Below, one piece after another: positions 9,380 to 17,685 of a stretch of DNA of 64,000 nucleotides. This DNA comes from Sphingobium lignivorans (lineage in GTDB: Bacteria > Pseudomonadota > Alphaproteobacteria > Sphingomonadales > Sphingomonadaceae), in NCBI RefSeq assembly GCF_014203955.1, contig NZ_JACHKA010000001.1, positions 3,689,001-3,753,000 of the forward strand, in the 5' to 3' direction. The notes below the pieces were generated by a model. That model was not told the origin of the DNA. It ran no database searches and saw only the letters and a list, made by a program, of their open reading frames with translations. The translations under genes and the position numbers were made by a program. Each line of letters starts with the position of its first letter. The first letter of the stretch is position 1.

Positions 9380-9830
9380 ATGCGAGGGAACGGACTGGCC
9401 CGGATTTCCTGAGCTTTGTCGTTCGGACACCATCGATCCCGGCCCGACAGCCTTGCTCCCGCCTGCGGGGGCGGATGGCACCGGAGGGGACCGGCCGGTT
9501 CGGGCGACTATGCACGCCCTGCCTCTGGGCCTCGCTTTTCCCTGTCCTACAGTCCCTCCGCCGTGGCAGCCCTGCGGACGCCTCTTCCCATCGACGGAGA
9601 CAGGGCAATGCACGGCTCATTCTTGTTGAAGGACTTTTGTCATCCGGTCAGGCCGCACGGGCTCACCGGGACAGGCTCTGGCATCCGCGTCACGGGCACA
9701 GCCGCAAAGGTCACGGAAACGGAAGATGACACCGACGTATCGTCATCTTTGTAAACTTCCAGAGCGCAGCGCTCTGTTGGAACGGCATGGCCGGACCATC
9801 GCTGAATGCTCGCACGGACCGTCTCTACCC
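9380..9830 (-). repeat. Dispersed intergenic repeat, copy A (core 9529-9780)
   Basis: The core at 9529-9780 matches, on the minus strand, cores at 29853-30106 and 63412-63678. A perfect hairpin, AAGATGAC/GTCATCTT, lies at 9723-9750. A second inverted pair (CCCTGTC...GACAGGG, about 9539-9604) encloses a TCCGTCG/CGGCGGA inner stem. A further block at 9380-9414 matches 63825-63859. The rest of the gap from 9090 to 10037 holds no gene that I can support, and short open frames there overlap on both strands without good ribosome sites. Confidence 0.75.
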
Positions 9831-10040
9831 TTCCGCCTCCTGGCAGCGGCCTCGCCACCGCGCCGCGAATCGGCCGGCCCAGCGCCGGCTCCGCTTCTCG
9901 ACAGGAGAGAAACGTCCGAGCCTCCGATTCCCCTGTCTGACCTTCTGGCGACTGGACGAGCGCTTCGAACCGGAATGTCCCCGCGCGATCCGGGCTCCTG
10001 TCAATCCGTTTCGCCGCTCAGCTCGATTGACCATCCCTTA

Positions 10041-10058
10041 TTTATATATCAATATAAA
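10041..10058. promoter_or_regulatory. AT-rich 18-bp operator-like inverted repeat before the O-methyltransferase gene
   Basis: The site reads TTTATA-TATCAA-TATAAA, two perfect 6-bp half-sites with a 6-bp spacer, 23 bp before the ATG at 10082. The same architecture recurs at 11251, 19402, 20246, 21198, 24892, 26237 and 37062. Such AT runs stand out in this high-GC sequence. It is probably a repressor operator over the promoter. Confidence 0.6.
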
Positions 10059-10081
10059 TTACAGAACAGGAGGGAGAGGAT

Positions 10082-11080
10082 ATGGGAAGCGAAGCGGAAA
10101 CCAGGCAGATCGTCGATGCGATCACCGGCGCGTGGCGCACGCGGCTGATCTGCGAAGGCATTCGCGCCGGCCTGATCGACAGGCTCGATGCGCAGCCGCG
10201 CACGGCCGGCGAGATGGCGCGCGAACTCGACCTCCATCCCGAAACCACATTGCGCATCCTGCGGGCACTGGCGGCTCTGGGCCTCTGCCATCATCAGGGA
10301 GGGGACGTCTTCACGGCTTCGGGGCCGGGCGAGCGCCTGCGGGGGGACCGGCCGGATTCGTTGCGCGGCATGGCACTGCTCTGGGGCGACAGGATCTGGA
10401 AATCGCTGGAAACGATCGGGGAAACCTTGCGAACCGGTAAGCCCGGCCGCGGCAATGGCGATTTTGAGGGCATGCATGCCGACCCTGCCGCATCCGATGC
10501 TTTCAACCGCGCCATGGCGGAACAATCGCGTGCCATTGCGCAGGCGCTCGTCCGCACGCTGGATTTCTCCGGCTATCGCCAGGTCATCGACTTGGGCGGC
10601 GGCTATGGTGCCGTGCTGGCCGAGATCCTGCGGGCCAATCCCGATCTGCGCGGGCAGATCTATGATCTCGCGGCGATCGGCGAGGGTGCGCTGCGCTATC
10701 TGGACGAGGCCGGCGTGGGCGCGAGGGCGGCATTTGTCGGCGGCAGCTTCTTCGAAAGCGTGCCTGCCGGCGCCGACTGTCTGGTGATCAAATATATCCT
10801 GCATGACTGGCCCGATGCGGACTGCCGCCATATCCTTGCGAACTGCCGCGCGGCACTGGCGCCGGGCGCCAGCGCGATCATCGTCGAACGGATCGTGGCG
10901 GACCGGATCACGCCGCAGGACGAGTCGGTCATGCGAACCGACCTGGTCATGATGCCGATCAGCGGAAGAGAGCGGACATTGGCGGAGTTCCATGCGCTCC
11001 TGCGGGAAGGCGGCTTCACGCCGGGCGAGGCCCACCCGCTCATCGACGGCTGCTGGGCCATCGAAAGCCGGGCGAACTGA
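10082..11080 (+). CDS. SAM-dependent O-methyltransferase-like protein
   Basis: This is a 332-residue class I methyltransferase of the hydroxyneurosporene / plant-type O-methyltransferase family. An N-terminal winged-helix dimerisation domain ('GEMARELDLHPETTLRIL', about residues 43-60) precedes the SAM site 'VIDLGGGYGAVLAEIL' (about 168-183). The 'YILHDWPDADC' segment holds His241, which matches the catalytic base. The ATG at 10082 has a strong ribosome site (AGGAGGGAGAGGAT). The gene stands alone behind an AT-rich operator-like site. It could methylate a catechol or phenol, or protect the pathway from a toxic hydroxylated intermediate. Some family members carry out other SAM chemistry. Confidence 0.88.
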   Translation: MGSEAETRQIVDAITGAWRTRLICEGIRAGLIDRLDAQPRTAGEMARELDLHPETTLRILRALAALGLCHHQGGDVFTASGPGERLRGDRPDSLRGMALLWGDRIWKSLETIGETLRTGKPGRGNGDFEGMHADPAASDAFNRAMAEQSRAIAQALVRTLDFSGYRQVIDLGGGYGAVLAEILRANPDLRGQIYDLAAIGEGALRYLDEAGVGARAAFVGGSFFESVPAGADCLVIKYILHDWPDADCRHILANCRAALAPGASAIIVERIVADRITPQDESVMRTDLVMMPISGRERTLAEFHALLREGGFTPGEAHPLIDGCWAIESRAN

Positions 11081-11250
11081 CCCCGCGCAACTCCTGTAAA
11101 TTAATTCAATATATCGGATAATTTATTTGAATGGACTGGGGATGGCCGCCGCCTCGTGTGAGGGTAAGCTATTCAGACAGCAGGGACGTGAATGACCTCC
11201 GAATCCTCTCATGCCGGCCAATCTTCCACCGGCTCCCACGTCTTCATATT

Positions 11251-11268
11251 TTTATAGTCGATTATAAA
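11251..11268. promoter_or_regulatory. AT-rich 18-bp operator-like inverted repeat before the luciferase-like monooxygenase
   Basis: The site reads TTTATA-GTCGAT-TATAAA, with perfect 6-bp arms and a TCGA-centred spacer, 88 bp before the start codon at 11357. It is the cleanest member of the set of eight. The surrounding gap 11081-11356 shows no gene. Confidence 0.65.
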
Positions 11269-11356
11269 TTTGTTGCCACGTCAGGTCGATCGGCATATTG
11301 GGAGGACAGGTGTCCTTGCGCGCCGCCGCAAAGACGGATCATGAGGGAGAAGTTGC

Positions 11357-12493
11357 TTGGTCGAGGATCGTCGCGTCAGGACGGGTGTTTTCCTGCCCCC
11401 CCATCACGGGAATGACGAGGATGTCACGTTGTGCATGCAGCGGGACTTTGAGCTGGTGCAGTGGCTCGAACATCTGGGCTATTCGGAAGTCTGGATGGGC
11501 GAACATCATTCCGGCGGCATGCAGATCTATGGCTCGCCCGAACTGTTCATCGCCACCGCCGCCGAGCGGACCTCGCGGATCATGCTCGGCGCCGGGGTGA
11601 TCTCCGTGCCTTACCATAATCCCTACATGGTCGCGGACCGGATCGTGCAGCTCGACTACCAGACGCGCGGGCGAGCCATGTTCGGCTTCGGCCCCGGCAT
11701 GCTGGTTTCCGACGCGGCCATGCTCGGCATCGCGCCCGAGCAGCAGCGGAGCCGGCTGGTCGAGGGCGTGGACATCATCACCCGGCTGCTCGACGGCGAG
11801 ATCGTCACCCATGAGAGCGACTGGTTCACGCTGCGCAACGCGAACCTGCAGCTCGCGCCGTACAGCCACCCCCGGCCGCAGCTGGTGGTCGCGACCTCCC
11901 GCACGCCGACAGGTTCGCGCCTTGCCGGCCGCTATGGCATGGGCATCCTCACTCATGGCGCGGGCGACGTGCAGGCGAGCTGGGCCGTGGCCGAGGAAGC
12001 CGGCACCGAATATGGCAACCGCCTCGATCGCGAGAATCTGCGCGTGGTCGTTTCCTTCCACCTCGCGGAATCGCGTGCCGATGCGGTCAAGGCCATGTCC
12101 TTCGGGCTGGAGCCCTGGCTGTCCTATCTCGAAGCGCTCAATCCCAAGACCTATGCCGATACGCGCGCCAAGGGCGGCCACGATCCCGAAAAGATCCTTG
12201 CCGCACGCGGCGGGCTGGTCGGCACGCCCGACGATGCCGTGGCCTATCTTGAAGAGCTGTGGGATCGCACCGGCGGTTTCGGCTGCCTGCTGCTGACCGG
12301 CACGAACTGGATGGACTTCGAGGCGACCAAGCGGTCCTACGAGCTGCTGATGCGCTATGTGATGCCTCGCTTCAACCGCACCAACGCGCGCCGCGAGCGT
12401 TCCTTCGACTGGGTCTACGAAAATCGCGAAGCCTTCAGCGGCGCCAATCAGAGCGCGATCGACAAGGCCGTGGCCAGCGGCGGTCGCGTCTGA
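11357..12493 (+). CDS. Luciferase-like FMN-dependent monooxygenase (LLM)
   Basis: This 378-residue flavin monooxygenase uses reduced FMN and O2. N-terminal 'FLPPHHGNDEDVTL', 'LGYSEVWMGEHHSGG' and 'RIMLGAGVISVPYHNPYMVAD' are typical of the bacterial luciferase fold, and the barrel continues with 'RAMFGFGPGMLVSDA' and 'VVATSRTPTGSRLA'. The likely start is TTG at 11357, 7 bp after a GAGGGAG ribosome site. No better ATG exists before the conserved N-terminus. A flavin reductase and a RibB gene lie in the convergent operon and could supply FMNH2. It probably hydroxylates or oxidatively cleaves the substrate of block 1, which is inference. Confidence 0.92.
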   Translation: MVEDRRVRTGVFLPPHHGNDEDVTLCMQRDFELVQWLEHLGYSEVWMGEHHSGGMQIYGSPELFIATAAERTSRIMLGAGVISVPYHNPYMVADRIVQLDYQTRGRAMFGFGPGMLVSDAAMLGIAPEQQRSRLVEGVDIITRLLDGEIVTHESDWFTLRNANLQLAPYSHPRPQLVVATSRTPTGSRLAGRYGMGILTHGAGDVQASWAVAEEAGTEYGNRLDRENLRVVVSFHLAESRADAVKAMSFGLEPWLSYLEALNPKTYADTRAKGGHDPEKILAARGGLVGTPDDAVAYLEELWDRTGGFGCLLLTGTNWMDFEATKRSYELLMRYVMPRFNRTNARRERSFDWVYENREAFSGANQSAIDKAVASGGRV

Positions 12494-12511
12494 GCGATCG
12501 GGAAATGACGA

Positions 12512-12535
12512 GAGCCGGCGCCAGGGCGTCGGCTC
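12512..12535. terminator. Hairpin between convergent LLM gene and glcF
   Basis: GAGCCGGCGCC and GGCGTCGGCTC pair with one wobble over 11 bp with a tiny loop, placed between the two converging stops. The T-run is weak (CATCTTCGT). It probably ends both transcripts. Confidence 0.6.
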
Positions 12536-12557
12536 CATCTTCGTACGACGAACCAGC

Positions 12558-13868
12558 CTAGTCCGGCCGGCCAGCCTCGGCGAGCGCGCGCGGCAAGGGC
12601 CCGCCATTCGCCCAGTCGAGCAATTCCGCAAGGTGCAGCACAGGCGTCTGCAAGGACTGGCCGATCTGCATCATGCAGCCCAGATTGCCCGTCACCACCG
12701 CATCTGCCCCCAACGCCGCGAGATGCCCCACCTTGCGTGCACCCAAAGCGCGAGCGGTATCGGGCTGGAGAATATTGTAGGTTCCCGCCGAGCCGCAGCA
12801 CAGATGCGCCTCGCGCGGCATCACTACCCGGAACCCGGCTCGCTCGAGCAACTGGACAGGCTCTGCACGGATCGACTGGCCATGCTGGAGCGAGCAGGGC
12901 GGATGATAGGCGATGGTGAGCGGGGCCGGCGCGGCCAGCGGCGGCGCCAGACGGACCAGCAGTTCGGAAATATCCAGCGCCATCGCGGAAATCCGTTGTG
13001 CCTTTTCGGCATAGACGGGGTCGTCCCGCAGCAGGTCGCCATAATGCTTGACCATCGAACCGCAGCCCGAGGTCGTGACCGCAATGGCCTCGATCCCGTC
13101 GCGCACGATGCTTGCCGTCCAGCCATCCACATTGCGTCGCGCAGCGGCCAGCGCGTCATCGGTTCCGCCCATATGATGGACGAGCGCGCCACAGCAGCCC
13201 TCCCCCTCCACGTCCACCACGGCGCAGCCGGCGCGGTGCAGCACACGCACCGCGGCAGCCCGGATATCCGGCCGCAGCACCGATTCCGCGCAGCCGCGCA
13301 TCAAGGCGACCTTCATGCGCGGCACGGCCGGGACAGGGACGATGTCGGCCGGCGCACCGCCAGGCGGCTGCGCCTGTCGCGCCATGCCCAGCATCGCCGC
13401 GACGGGCTTTAATGCCCCGATCCGCGCGATGGCGCCGGCGAGCGGCGAGACGAGCCTCCCCAGCCCGAGCGCGATCCGCATCCGGCCCGGATGAGGCAAG
13501 GTCGCGGTGATCATGCAGCGCGCCAGCCGCTCATGCCAGGGCCGCCGATAACGCGCCGCGACATGCGCGCGCGCATGGTCTATCAGCTGCATGTAATTCA
13601 CGCTGGAAGGGCAGGTCGTCATGCAGGACAGGCATGAGAGGCAGGAATCGATGTGCGCCACCGTCTCCGGACCCGGCGTGGCATCGTCTTCCAGCATGCG
13701 CTTGATGAGATAGATCCGGCCCCGCGGACTCTCCAGCTCGTCGCCCTTCAGCACATAAGTGGGACAAGTCGCGGTGCAGAAGCCGCAATGCACACAATTG
13801 CGGATCGCCTGCTCCGAGGCGCGCATCCCGGGCTCGACAAGTTGCTCGGGCGTGAAATCAGTGCGCAT
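12558..13868 (-). CDS. glcF: Glycolate oxidase iron-sulfur subunit
   Basis: This is the electron-transfer subunit of the membrane-associated glycolate/2-hydroxyacid oxidase, about 436 residues. Two 4Fe-4S clusters are clear: 'CVHCGFCTATCPTY' (about residue 25) and 'CLSCLSCMTTCPSSVNY' (about residue 75). Two cysteine-rich CCG-type domains follow ('GEGCCGALVHHMGG' and 'EAHLCCGSAGTYNI'). The ATG at 13868 lies inside the end of glcE (11-bp overlap), with GGGAGACG as ribosome site. The frame stays open far upstream only because of high GC. It is the last gene of the seven-gene run from 20229. Confidence 0.95.
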   Translation of the reverse strand: MRTDFTPEQLVEPGMRASEQAIRNCVHCGFCTATCPTYVLKGDELESPRGRIYLIKRMLEDDATPGPETVAHIDSCLSCLSCMTTCPSSVNYMQLIDHARAHVAARYRRPWHERLARCMITATLPHPGRMRIALGLGRLVSPLAGAIARIGALKPVAAMLGMARQAQPPGGAPADIVPVPAVPRMKVALMRGCAESVLRPDIRAAAVRVLHRAGCAVVDVEGEGCCGALVHHMGGTDDALAAARRNVDGWTASIVRDGIEAIAVTTSGCGSMVKHYGDLLRDDPVYAEKAQRISAMALDISELLVRLAPPLAAPAPLTIAYHPPCSLQHGQSIRAEPVQLLERAGFRVVMPREAHLCCGSAGTYNILQPDTARALGARKVGHLAALGADAVVTGNLGCMMQIGQSLQTPVLHLAELLDWANGGPLPRALAEAGRPD

Positions 13869-14997
13869 CGACGTCTCCCTGGAATCGCCCCGTCGCGAAG
13901 ACGCCAAGGGGATCGAAAGCGCCGATGACGCGCGCTTCCAGCGCGGCATTGACTGCCGGCTGCGGATGGAAGGCCGGCACCGCGCTGCGCACGGCCGGAT
14001 CGGCGCGGAACAGCATGGCATGGCCGCCAGCCTCGTCGGCGATCCGCCGAGCCAGCGCCGGATCATCGAGCACGGTCCAGACCAGAGCGCCGCCCCAGTC
14101 GGCCAGCCAGGGCGCGCCGGCCGTTTCCAGCGCGTTGCCGATCGCGGGCATATGCCGGGCCGGCACCGAGAGACGCCACAGCGCGCCCTCGCGCGGCAGC
14201 GGCGCGAGCGTACGAAGCCCATCCCAGACAGCGTCCGGCGCGGCCTCCACCGGGCCGAACATGGCCTCGAGCATCGACCAGCGCGCGTCGAGTGATGGGC
14301 CGAAGCCCTCGATGCGCAACACGGTCTGCGCCGCCGCCCCCGGCAGATAGGCAGCCGCCGCCGGCGCGATGGCCGATCCCAACGCCCGGGCCATGGCCGC
14401 GGCCGCCATGGGCGCATCCTGCCCGCGAAGCACGCAGGTCCGCGTGGCGGCCGGGGCGGGCAGCACCTTGAGCGAAATCTCGGCAAGGGCGCCCAGCCTG
14501 CCCCAGCTTCCGGCCATCAGCTTGGGCAGATCGAAGCCGGTCACATTCTTCACCACCTTGCCGCCGCCCGAGACGATCTCGCCGCGCCCCGAGACCGCCG
14601 TGAAGCCCAGCAGATGGTCGCGCGCGGCCCCGGCACTCAGCCGCCGCGAGCCCGAGATGGCACCGGCGACCACGCCCCCGATGGTGGCGGCGCCAGGCGG
14701 CGCGCCGAAGACCGGGCCGTGATCGAAGGGCTCGAAAGCAAGCATCTGGCCATTCTCGGCAAGGAGAGCCTGCACCTGCGCCAGAGGGGTCCCCGCGCCC
14801 AGGGTCAGCACCAGTTCAGCCCGATCATAATCGACGATGCCGCTCAGCCCGCGCATGTCCAGGATCGCGGCATCGCGTGGCGCGCCGACGCCCGCCTTGC
14901 TGCCCCCGCCCCGGATCTCCAGCTTTGTCTCCGAGGCAAGCGCCTCGCGGACCATCATGGCGAGTTCATCCAGCGACGCGGGGGCAAGGACCGCCAT
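13858..14997 (-). CDS. glcE: Glycolate oxidase FAD-binding subunit
   Basis: This 379-residue protein carries a single FAD_binding_4 domain. It shows 'LEIRGGGSKAGVG' near residue 30, 'PLAQVQALLAENGQMLAFEP', and 'ATIGGVVAGAISGSRRLSAG', with 'GEIVSGGGKVVKNVTGFDLP' after it. This length and the lack of the GlcD C-terminal domain fit GlcE. The start ATG overlaps the glcD stop by one base (TGATG), and its own end overlaps glcF by 11 bp, so the three subunits are translationally coupled. It works with GlcD and GlcF to pass electrons from 2-hydroxy acids to the respiratory chain. Confidence 0.94.
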   Translation of the reverse strand: MAVLAPASLDELAMMVREALASETKLEIRGGGSKAGVGAPRDAAILDMRGLSGIVDYDRAELVLTLGAGTPLAQVQALLAENGQMLAFEPFDHGPVFGAPPGAATIGGVVAGAISGSRRLSAGAARDHLLGFTAVSGRGEIVSGGGKVVKNVTGFDLPKLMAGSWGRLGALAEISLKVLPAPAATRTCVLRGQDAPMAAAAMARALGSAIAPAAAAYLPGAAAQTVLRIEGFGPSLDARWSMLEAMFGPVEAAPDAVWDGLRTLAPLPREGALWRLSVPARHMPAIGNALETAGAPWLADWGGALVWTVLDDPALARRIADEAGGHAMLFRADPAVRSAVPAFHPQPAVNAALEARVIGAFDPLGVFATGRFQGDVDAH

Positions 14998-16490
14998 CAG
15001 AAGCGGGGGAGTTCAGGGAAAGGCAGGGCGCCGCGGTGCACATGCATCCGCCCCAGCTCCGCGCAGCGATGCAGTGTGGGGAAGACCTTGCCGGGGTTGA
15101 GCAATTGCCCGGGGTCGAAAGCGCATTTCATTCGCTGCTGCTGGTCGAGATCCAGCGCCGTGAACATCTCGGGCATGAGGTCGCGCTTCTCCACGCCCAC
15201 ACCATGTTCCCCTGTCAGCACGCCGCCCACTTCCACGCACAGGCGCAGGATGTCCGCGCCGAATGCCTCGGCCTTTTCGAGTTCGCCCGGTCTGCTCGCA
15301 TCATAGAGGATCAGCGGATGCAGATTGCCGTCGCCGGCGTGGAAGACATTGGCCACGCCCAGCCCATATTGCTCGGAAAGCGCGGCCATCCGGCTGAGCA
15401 CTTCGGGCAGGCGGCGGCGGGGAATGGTGCCGTCCATGCAATAATAATCCGGTGAGACGCGGCCCACGGCGGGGAAGGCTGCTTTCCGCCCCGCCCAGAA
15501 GAGATTGCGCTCCGCCTCACTGCCGGACGTGCGCAGCAGCACGGCGCCATTGGCCCGCGCGATCCGCTCCACCTCGCCGACGAGAAAGCCGCACTCCGCT
15601 TCCGGCCCATCCAGCTCCACGATCAGCAGCGCCTCGACATCGAGCGGATAGCCGGCATGAACGAACGCCTCGGCGGCATGGATGGCGATGCGATCCATCA
15701 TCTCCATGCCGGCGGGGATGATGCCGTGGCTGATGATCGCCGCCACGCAGGCGCCGGCATCCTCGACCGCCGCGAAACCGATGAGCAGCGCACGTGCCGC
15801 ATCTGCCTTCGGCAATATCCGCACCGTCACTTCGGTGACGACGCCGAGCAGCCCCTCGGAGCCTACTATCAGCCCCAGCAGATCCAACCCCGGCGAATCG
15901 AGCGTCGTCCCGCCGAGGCGCACGATCTCACCGCTCATCAGCACCAGTTCCACGCCCAGCACATTGTTGGTCGTCAGCCCATATTTCAGGCAGTGCACGC
16001 CGCCCGAATTCTCCGCGACATTGCCGCCGATCGAACAGGCGATCTGGCTCGACGGGTCGGGCGCATAATAGAAGCCCCGGTCCTCCACCGCCTGCGTCAC
16101 GGCAAGATTGGTGACGCCCGGCTGCACGATGGCGAGGCGATCATCATAGTCCACCGACAGGATCCGATTGAAGCGCGCCAGCGAAAGCAGCACGCAGTCG
16201 GCGAGAGGCAGCGCACCGCCGGAGAGGGACGTGCCCGCCCCGCGCGGCACGACCTTGACGCCTTCCGCCTGGCACCAGCCAAGGATGCGCGAAACCTGCG
16301 CCGTCGTCTCCGGCAGCATCACGAGCATTGGCGGCTGGCGATAGGCGGTGAGCCCGTCACATTCATAGGGACGCAGCTCGTCCGGATGATCGATGACGCG
16401 CACGTCCGGCACCAGCGCGCGCAACGACGCCGCGATCTGCGTGCGACGCGCGAGCACGGCGCCGTCCGGTTCGGGCATCCTCAACGACAT
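14997..16490 (-). CDS. glcD: Glycolate oxidase catalytic FAD subunit
   Basis: This 497-residue FAD-linked oxidase turns a 2-hydroxy acid such as glycolate or lactate into the 2-oxo acid. The FAD site 'GVKVVPRGAGTSLSGGALPL' lies near residue 90, with 'ACSIGGNVAENSGGVHCLKYG' after it. The C-terminal domain contains 'NVFHAGDGNLHPLILYD' and 'GVLTGEHGVGVEKRDLM', both standard in GlcD. The ATG at 16490 follows AGGTGAC, 8 bp after the flavin reductase stop. Association with hydrolases and a monooxygenase rather than with malate synthase suggests that the natural substrate here is a pathway-derived 2-hydroxy acid. Confidence 0.95.
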   Translation of the reverse strand: MSLRMPEPDGAVLARRTQIAASLRALVPDVRVIDHPDELRPYECDGLTAYRQPPMLVMLPETTAQVSRILGWCQAEGVKVVPRGAGTSLSGGALPLADCVLLSLARFNRILSVDYDDRLAIVQPGVTNLAVTQAVEDRGFYYAPDPSSQIACSIGGNVAENSGGVHCLKYGLTTNNVLGVELVLMSGEIVRLGGTTLDSPGLDLLGLIVGSEGLLGVVTEVTVRILPKADAARALLIGFAAVEDAGACVAAIISHGIIPAGMEMMDRIAIHAAEAFVHAGYPLDVEALLIVELDGPEAECGFLVGEVERIARANGAVLLRTSGSEAERNLFWAGRKAAFPAVGRVSPDYYCMDGTIPRRRLPEVLSRMAALSEQYGLGVANVFHAGDGNLHPLILYDASRPGELEKAEAFGADILRLCVEVGGVLTGEHGVGVEKRDLMPEMFTALDLDQQQRMKCAFDPGQLLNPGKVFPTLHRCAELGRMHVHRGALPFPELPRF

Positions 16491-16498
16491 GTCACCTG

Positions 16499-16993
16499 CT
16501 ATGCCACGCGCTTATAGCGCCCGTCGACATAGACAAGCGGATCGGTTTCACCGTGCAGGCGCACCCGCTCGACCCGTCCGATGATCATCCGGTGCGTCCC
16601 ATAATCGAAGGCACCGTCCTGGCGGCAGGCAAAGCTCGCCTGCGCGTCCTCCAGCCATGGGCTGTCCGTCGCCTCTCCCTGCCAGTGGCCCACGGCAAAA
16701 CGCGCCTCACCCTTCACGGCGCCAGCGCAAATGGCAGCAATCTCCTGCTGGTCGGCCCGCAGGATATTCACGCAGAAGCCTGCACCGAGCGAGAGCGGGG
16801 CATCGAGGCTGGCCGAGCGGTTGACGCAGATCACCAGCGACGGCGGATCCATGCTCAGCTCGCTCACTGCCGTCGCGGTCATGGCGAAACGCCTGTCCGC
16901 GTGGCGGCACGTGATGACGACGACCGCCTTGGCCAGCCGCCGCAGCCCCGCGCGCAGGGACTGGGCAATGCTCTCCGTCTCCACCGTGCTCAC
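16499..16993 (-). CDS. Flavin reductase-like protein (FMN-binding split barrel)
   Basis: This 164-residue protein has the flavin-reductase fold seen in the small components of two-component monooxygenases. Key stretches are 'LRRLAKAVVVITCRHADRR', 'FAMTATAVSELSMDPPSLVICVN', 'GAGFCVNILRADQQEIA' and 'HRMIIGRVERVRLHG'. A GTG start at 16993 overlaps the ribB stop by 4 bp (GTGA), so it is coupled to ribB. It probably reduces FMN with NAD(P)H for the luciferase-like monooxygenase encoded at 11357. That partnership is inferred from neighbourhood and chemistry. Confidence 0.92.
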   Translation of the reverse strand: MSTVETESIAQSLRAGLRRLAKAVVVITCRHADRRFAMTATAVSELSMDPPSLVICVNRSASLDAPLSLGAGFCVNILRADQQEIAAICAGAVKGEARFAVGHWQGEATDSPWLEDAQASFACRQDGAFDYGTHRMIIGRVERVRLHGETDPLVYVDGRYKRVA

Positions 16994-17685
16994 GCCCCCT
17001 GAGACTTTCGGCGCCAGGCGGCGAGATCGTTGATCGCGCCGATCAGCATGCCGTGGCGCCGCGCGAAGCAGCGCAGGTCCGGCAGGCGCGCCATGGTGCC
17101 ATCCTCGTTCATGATCTCGCAGATCACCCCGGCCGGGATCAGCCCGGCCATGGCCGCGATATCAACCGCCGCCTCGGTATGGCCGGGCCGCTCCAGCACG
17201 CCGCCCGGCCGCGCGACAAGCGGGAAGACATGGCCGGGCGAGACGATATCGGCGGGCTCGGCATCCGGCGCGATTGCGGTGGCGATGCTATGGGCGCGGT
17301 CATGCGCCGAAATGCCGGTGGTGACGCCGCGCGCCGCTTCGATCGAGACAGTGAAAGCCGTGCCGTGAACGCTCCCGTTCGTGCGCACCATGGGCTCGAG
17401 CCGCAGGTGTCGCGCGATCCCGGGCGCGACGGCGAGGCAGATCAATCCGCGCGCATGCCGCGCCATGAAGTTCACCACCGACGCGGTGGCGAAGCTGGCC
17501 GGGATGACCACGTCGCCCTCATTCTCGCGATCCTCGTCATCGACCAGAATGAACGGCCGCCCCGCCCGCGCTTCGGCGAGAAGCGCGGGAATGTCCGCCA
17601 ACGGCTGCTCCGGCATGAAGCCCGACGCGCTCACGCCATATTCGAGCATGTCCGGCACCGGATGGAGGCAGGGATCATGCCGCAT
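16990..17685 (-). CDS. ribB: 3,4-dihydroxy-2-butanone-4-phosphate synthase
   Basis: This 231-residue monofunctional RibB makes the four-carbon riboflavin precursor from ribulose-5-phosphate. The signature acidic loop '[13 protein letters not shown]' is at about residues 48-60. '[20 protein letters not shown]', '[12 protein letters not shown]' and '[25 protein letters not shown]' complete the active site, and no GTP cyclohydrolase II domain follows. The start overlaps the end of the CocE gene by 11 bp. A biosynthetic gene inside a catabolic operon, directly before a flavin reductase, suggests an extra copy that boosts flavin for the monooxygenase. No FMN riboswitch lies before it, as the gene is internal. 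Confidence 0.95.
   Translation of the reverse strand: MRHDPCLHPVPDMLEYGVSASGFMPEQPLADIPALLAEARAGRPFILVDDEDRENEGDVVIPASFATASVVNFMARHARGLICLAVAPGIARHLRLEPMVRTNGSVHGTAFTVSIEAARGVTTGISAHDRAHSIATAIAPDAEPADIVSPGHVFPLVARPGGVLERPGHTEAAVDIAAMAGLIPAGVICEIMNEDGTMARLPDLRCFARRHGMLIGAINDLAAWRRKSQGA

Noticed and set aside
11107..11124. CAATAT-ATCGGA-TAATTT as a ninth operator site after the methyltransferase gene
   Set aside because: The arms pair poorly and it lies behind, not before, a gene; it is AT-rich but does not fit the 6+6+6 repeat well.
16990..17685. FMN riboswitch for ribB
   Set aside because: ribB starts inside the preceding coding region, so there is no leader in which such an RNA could fold.
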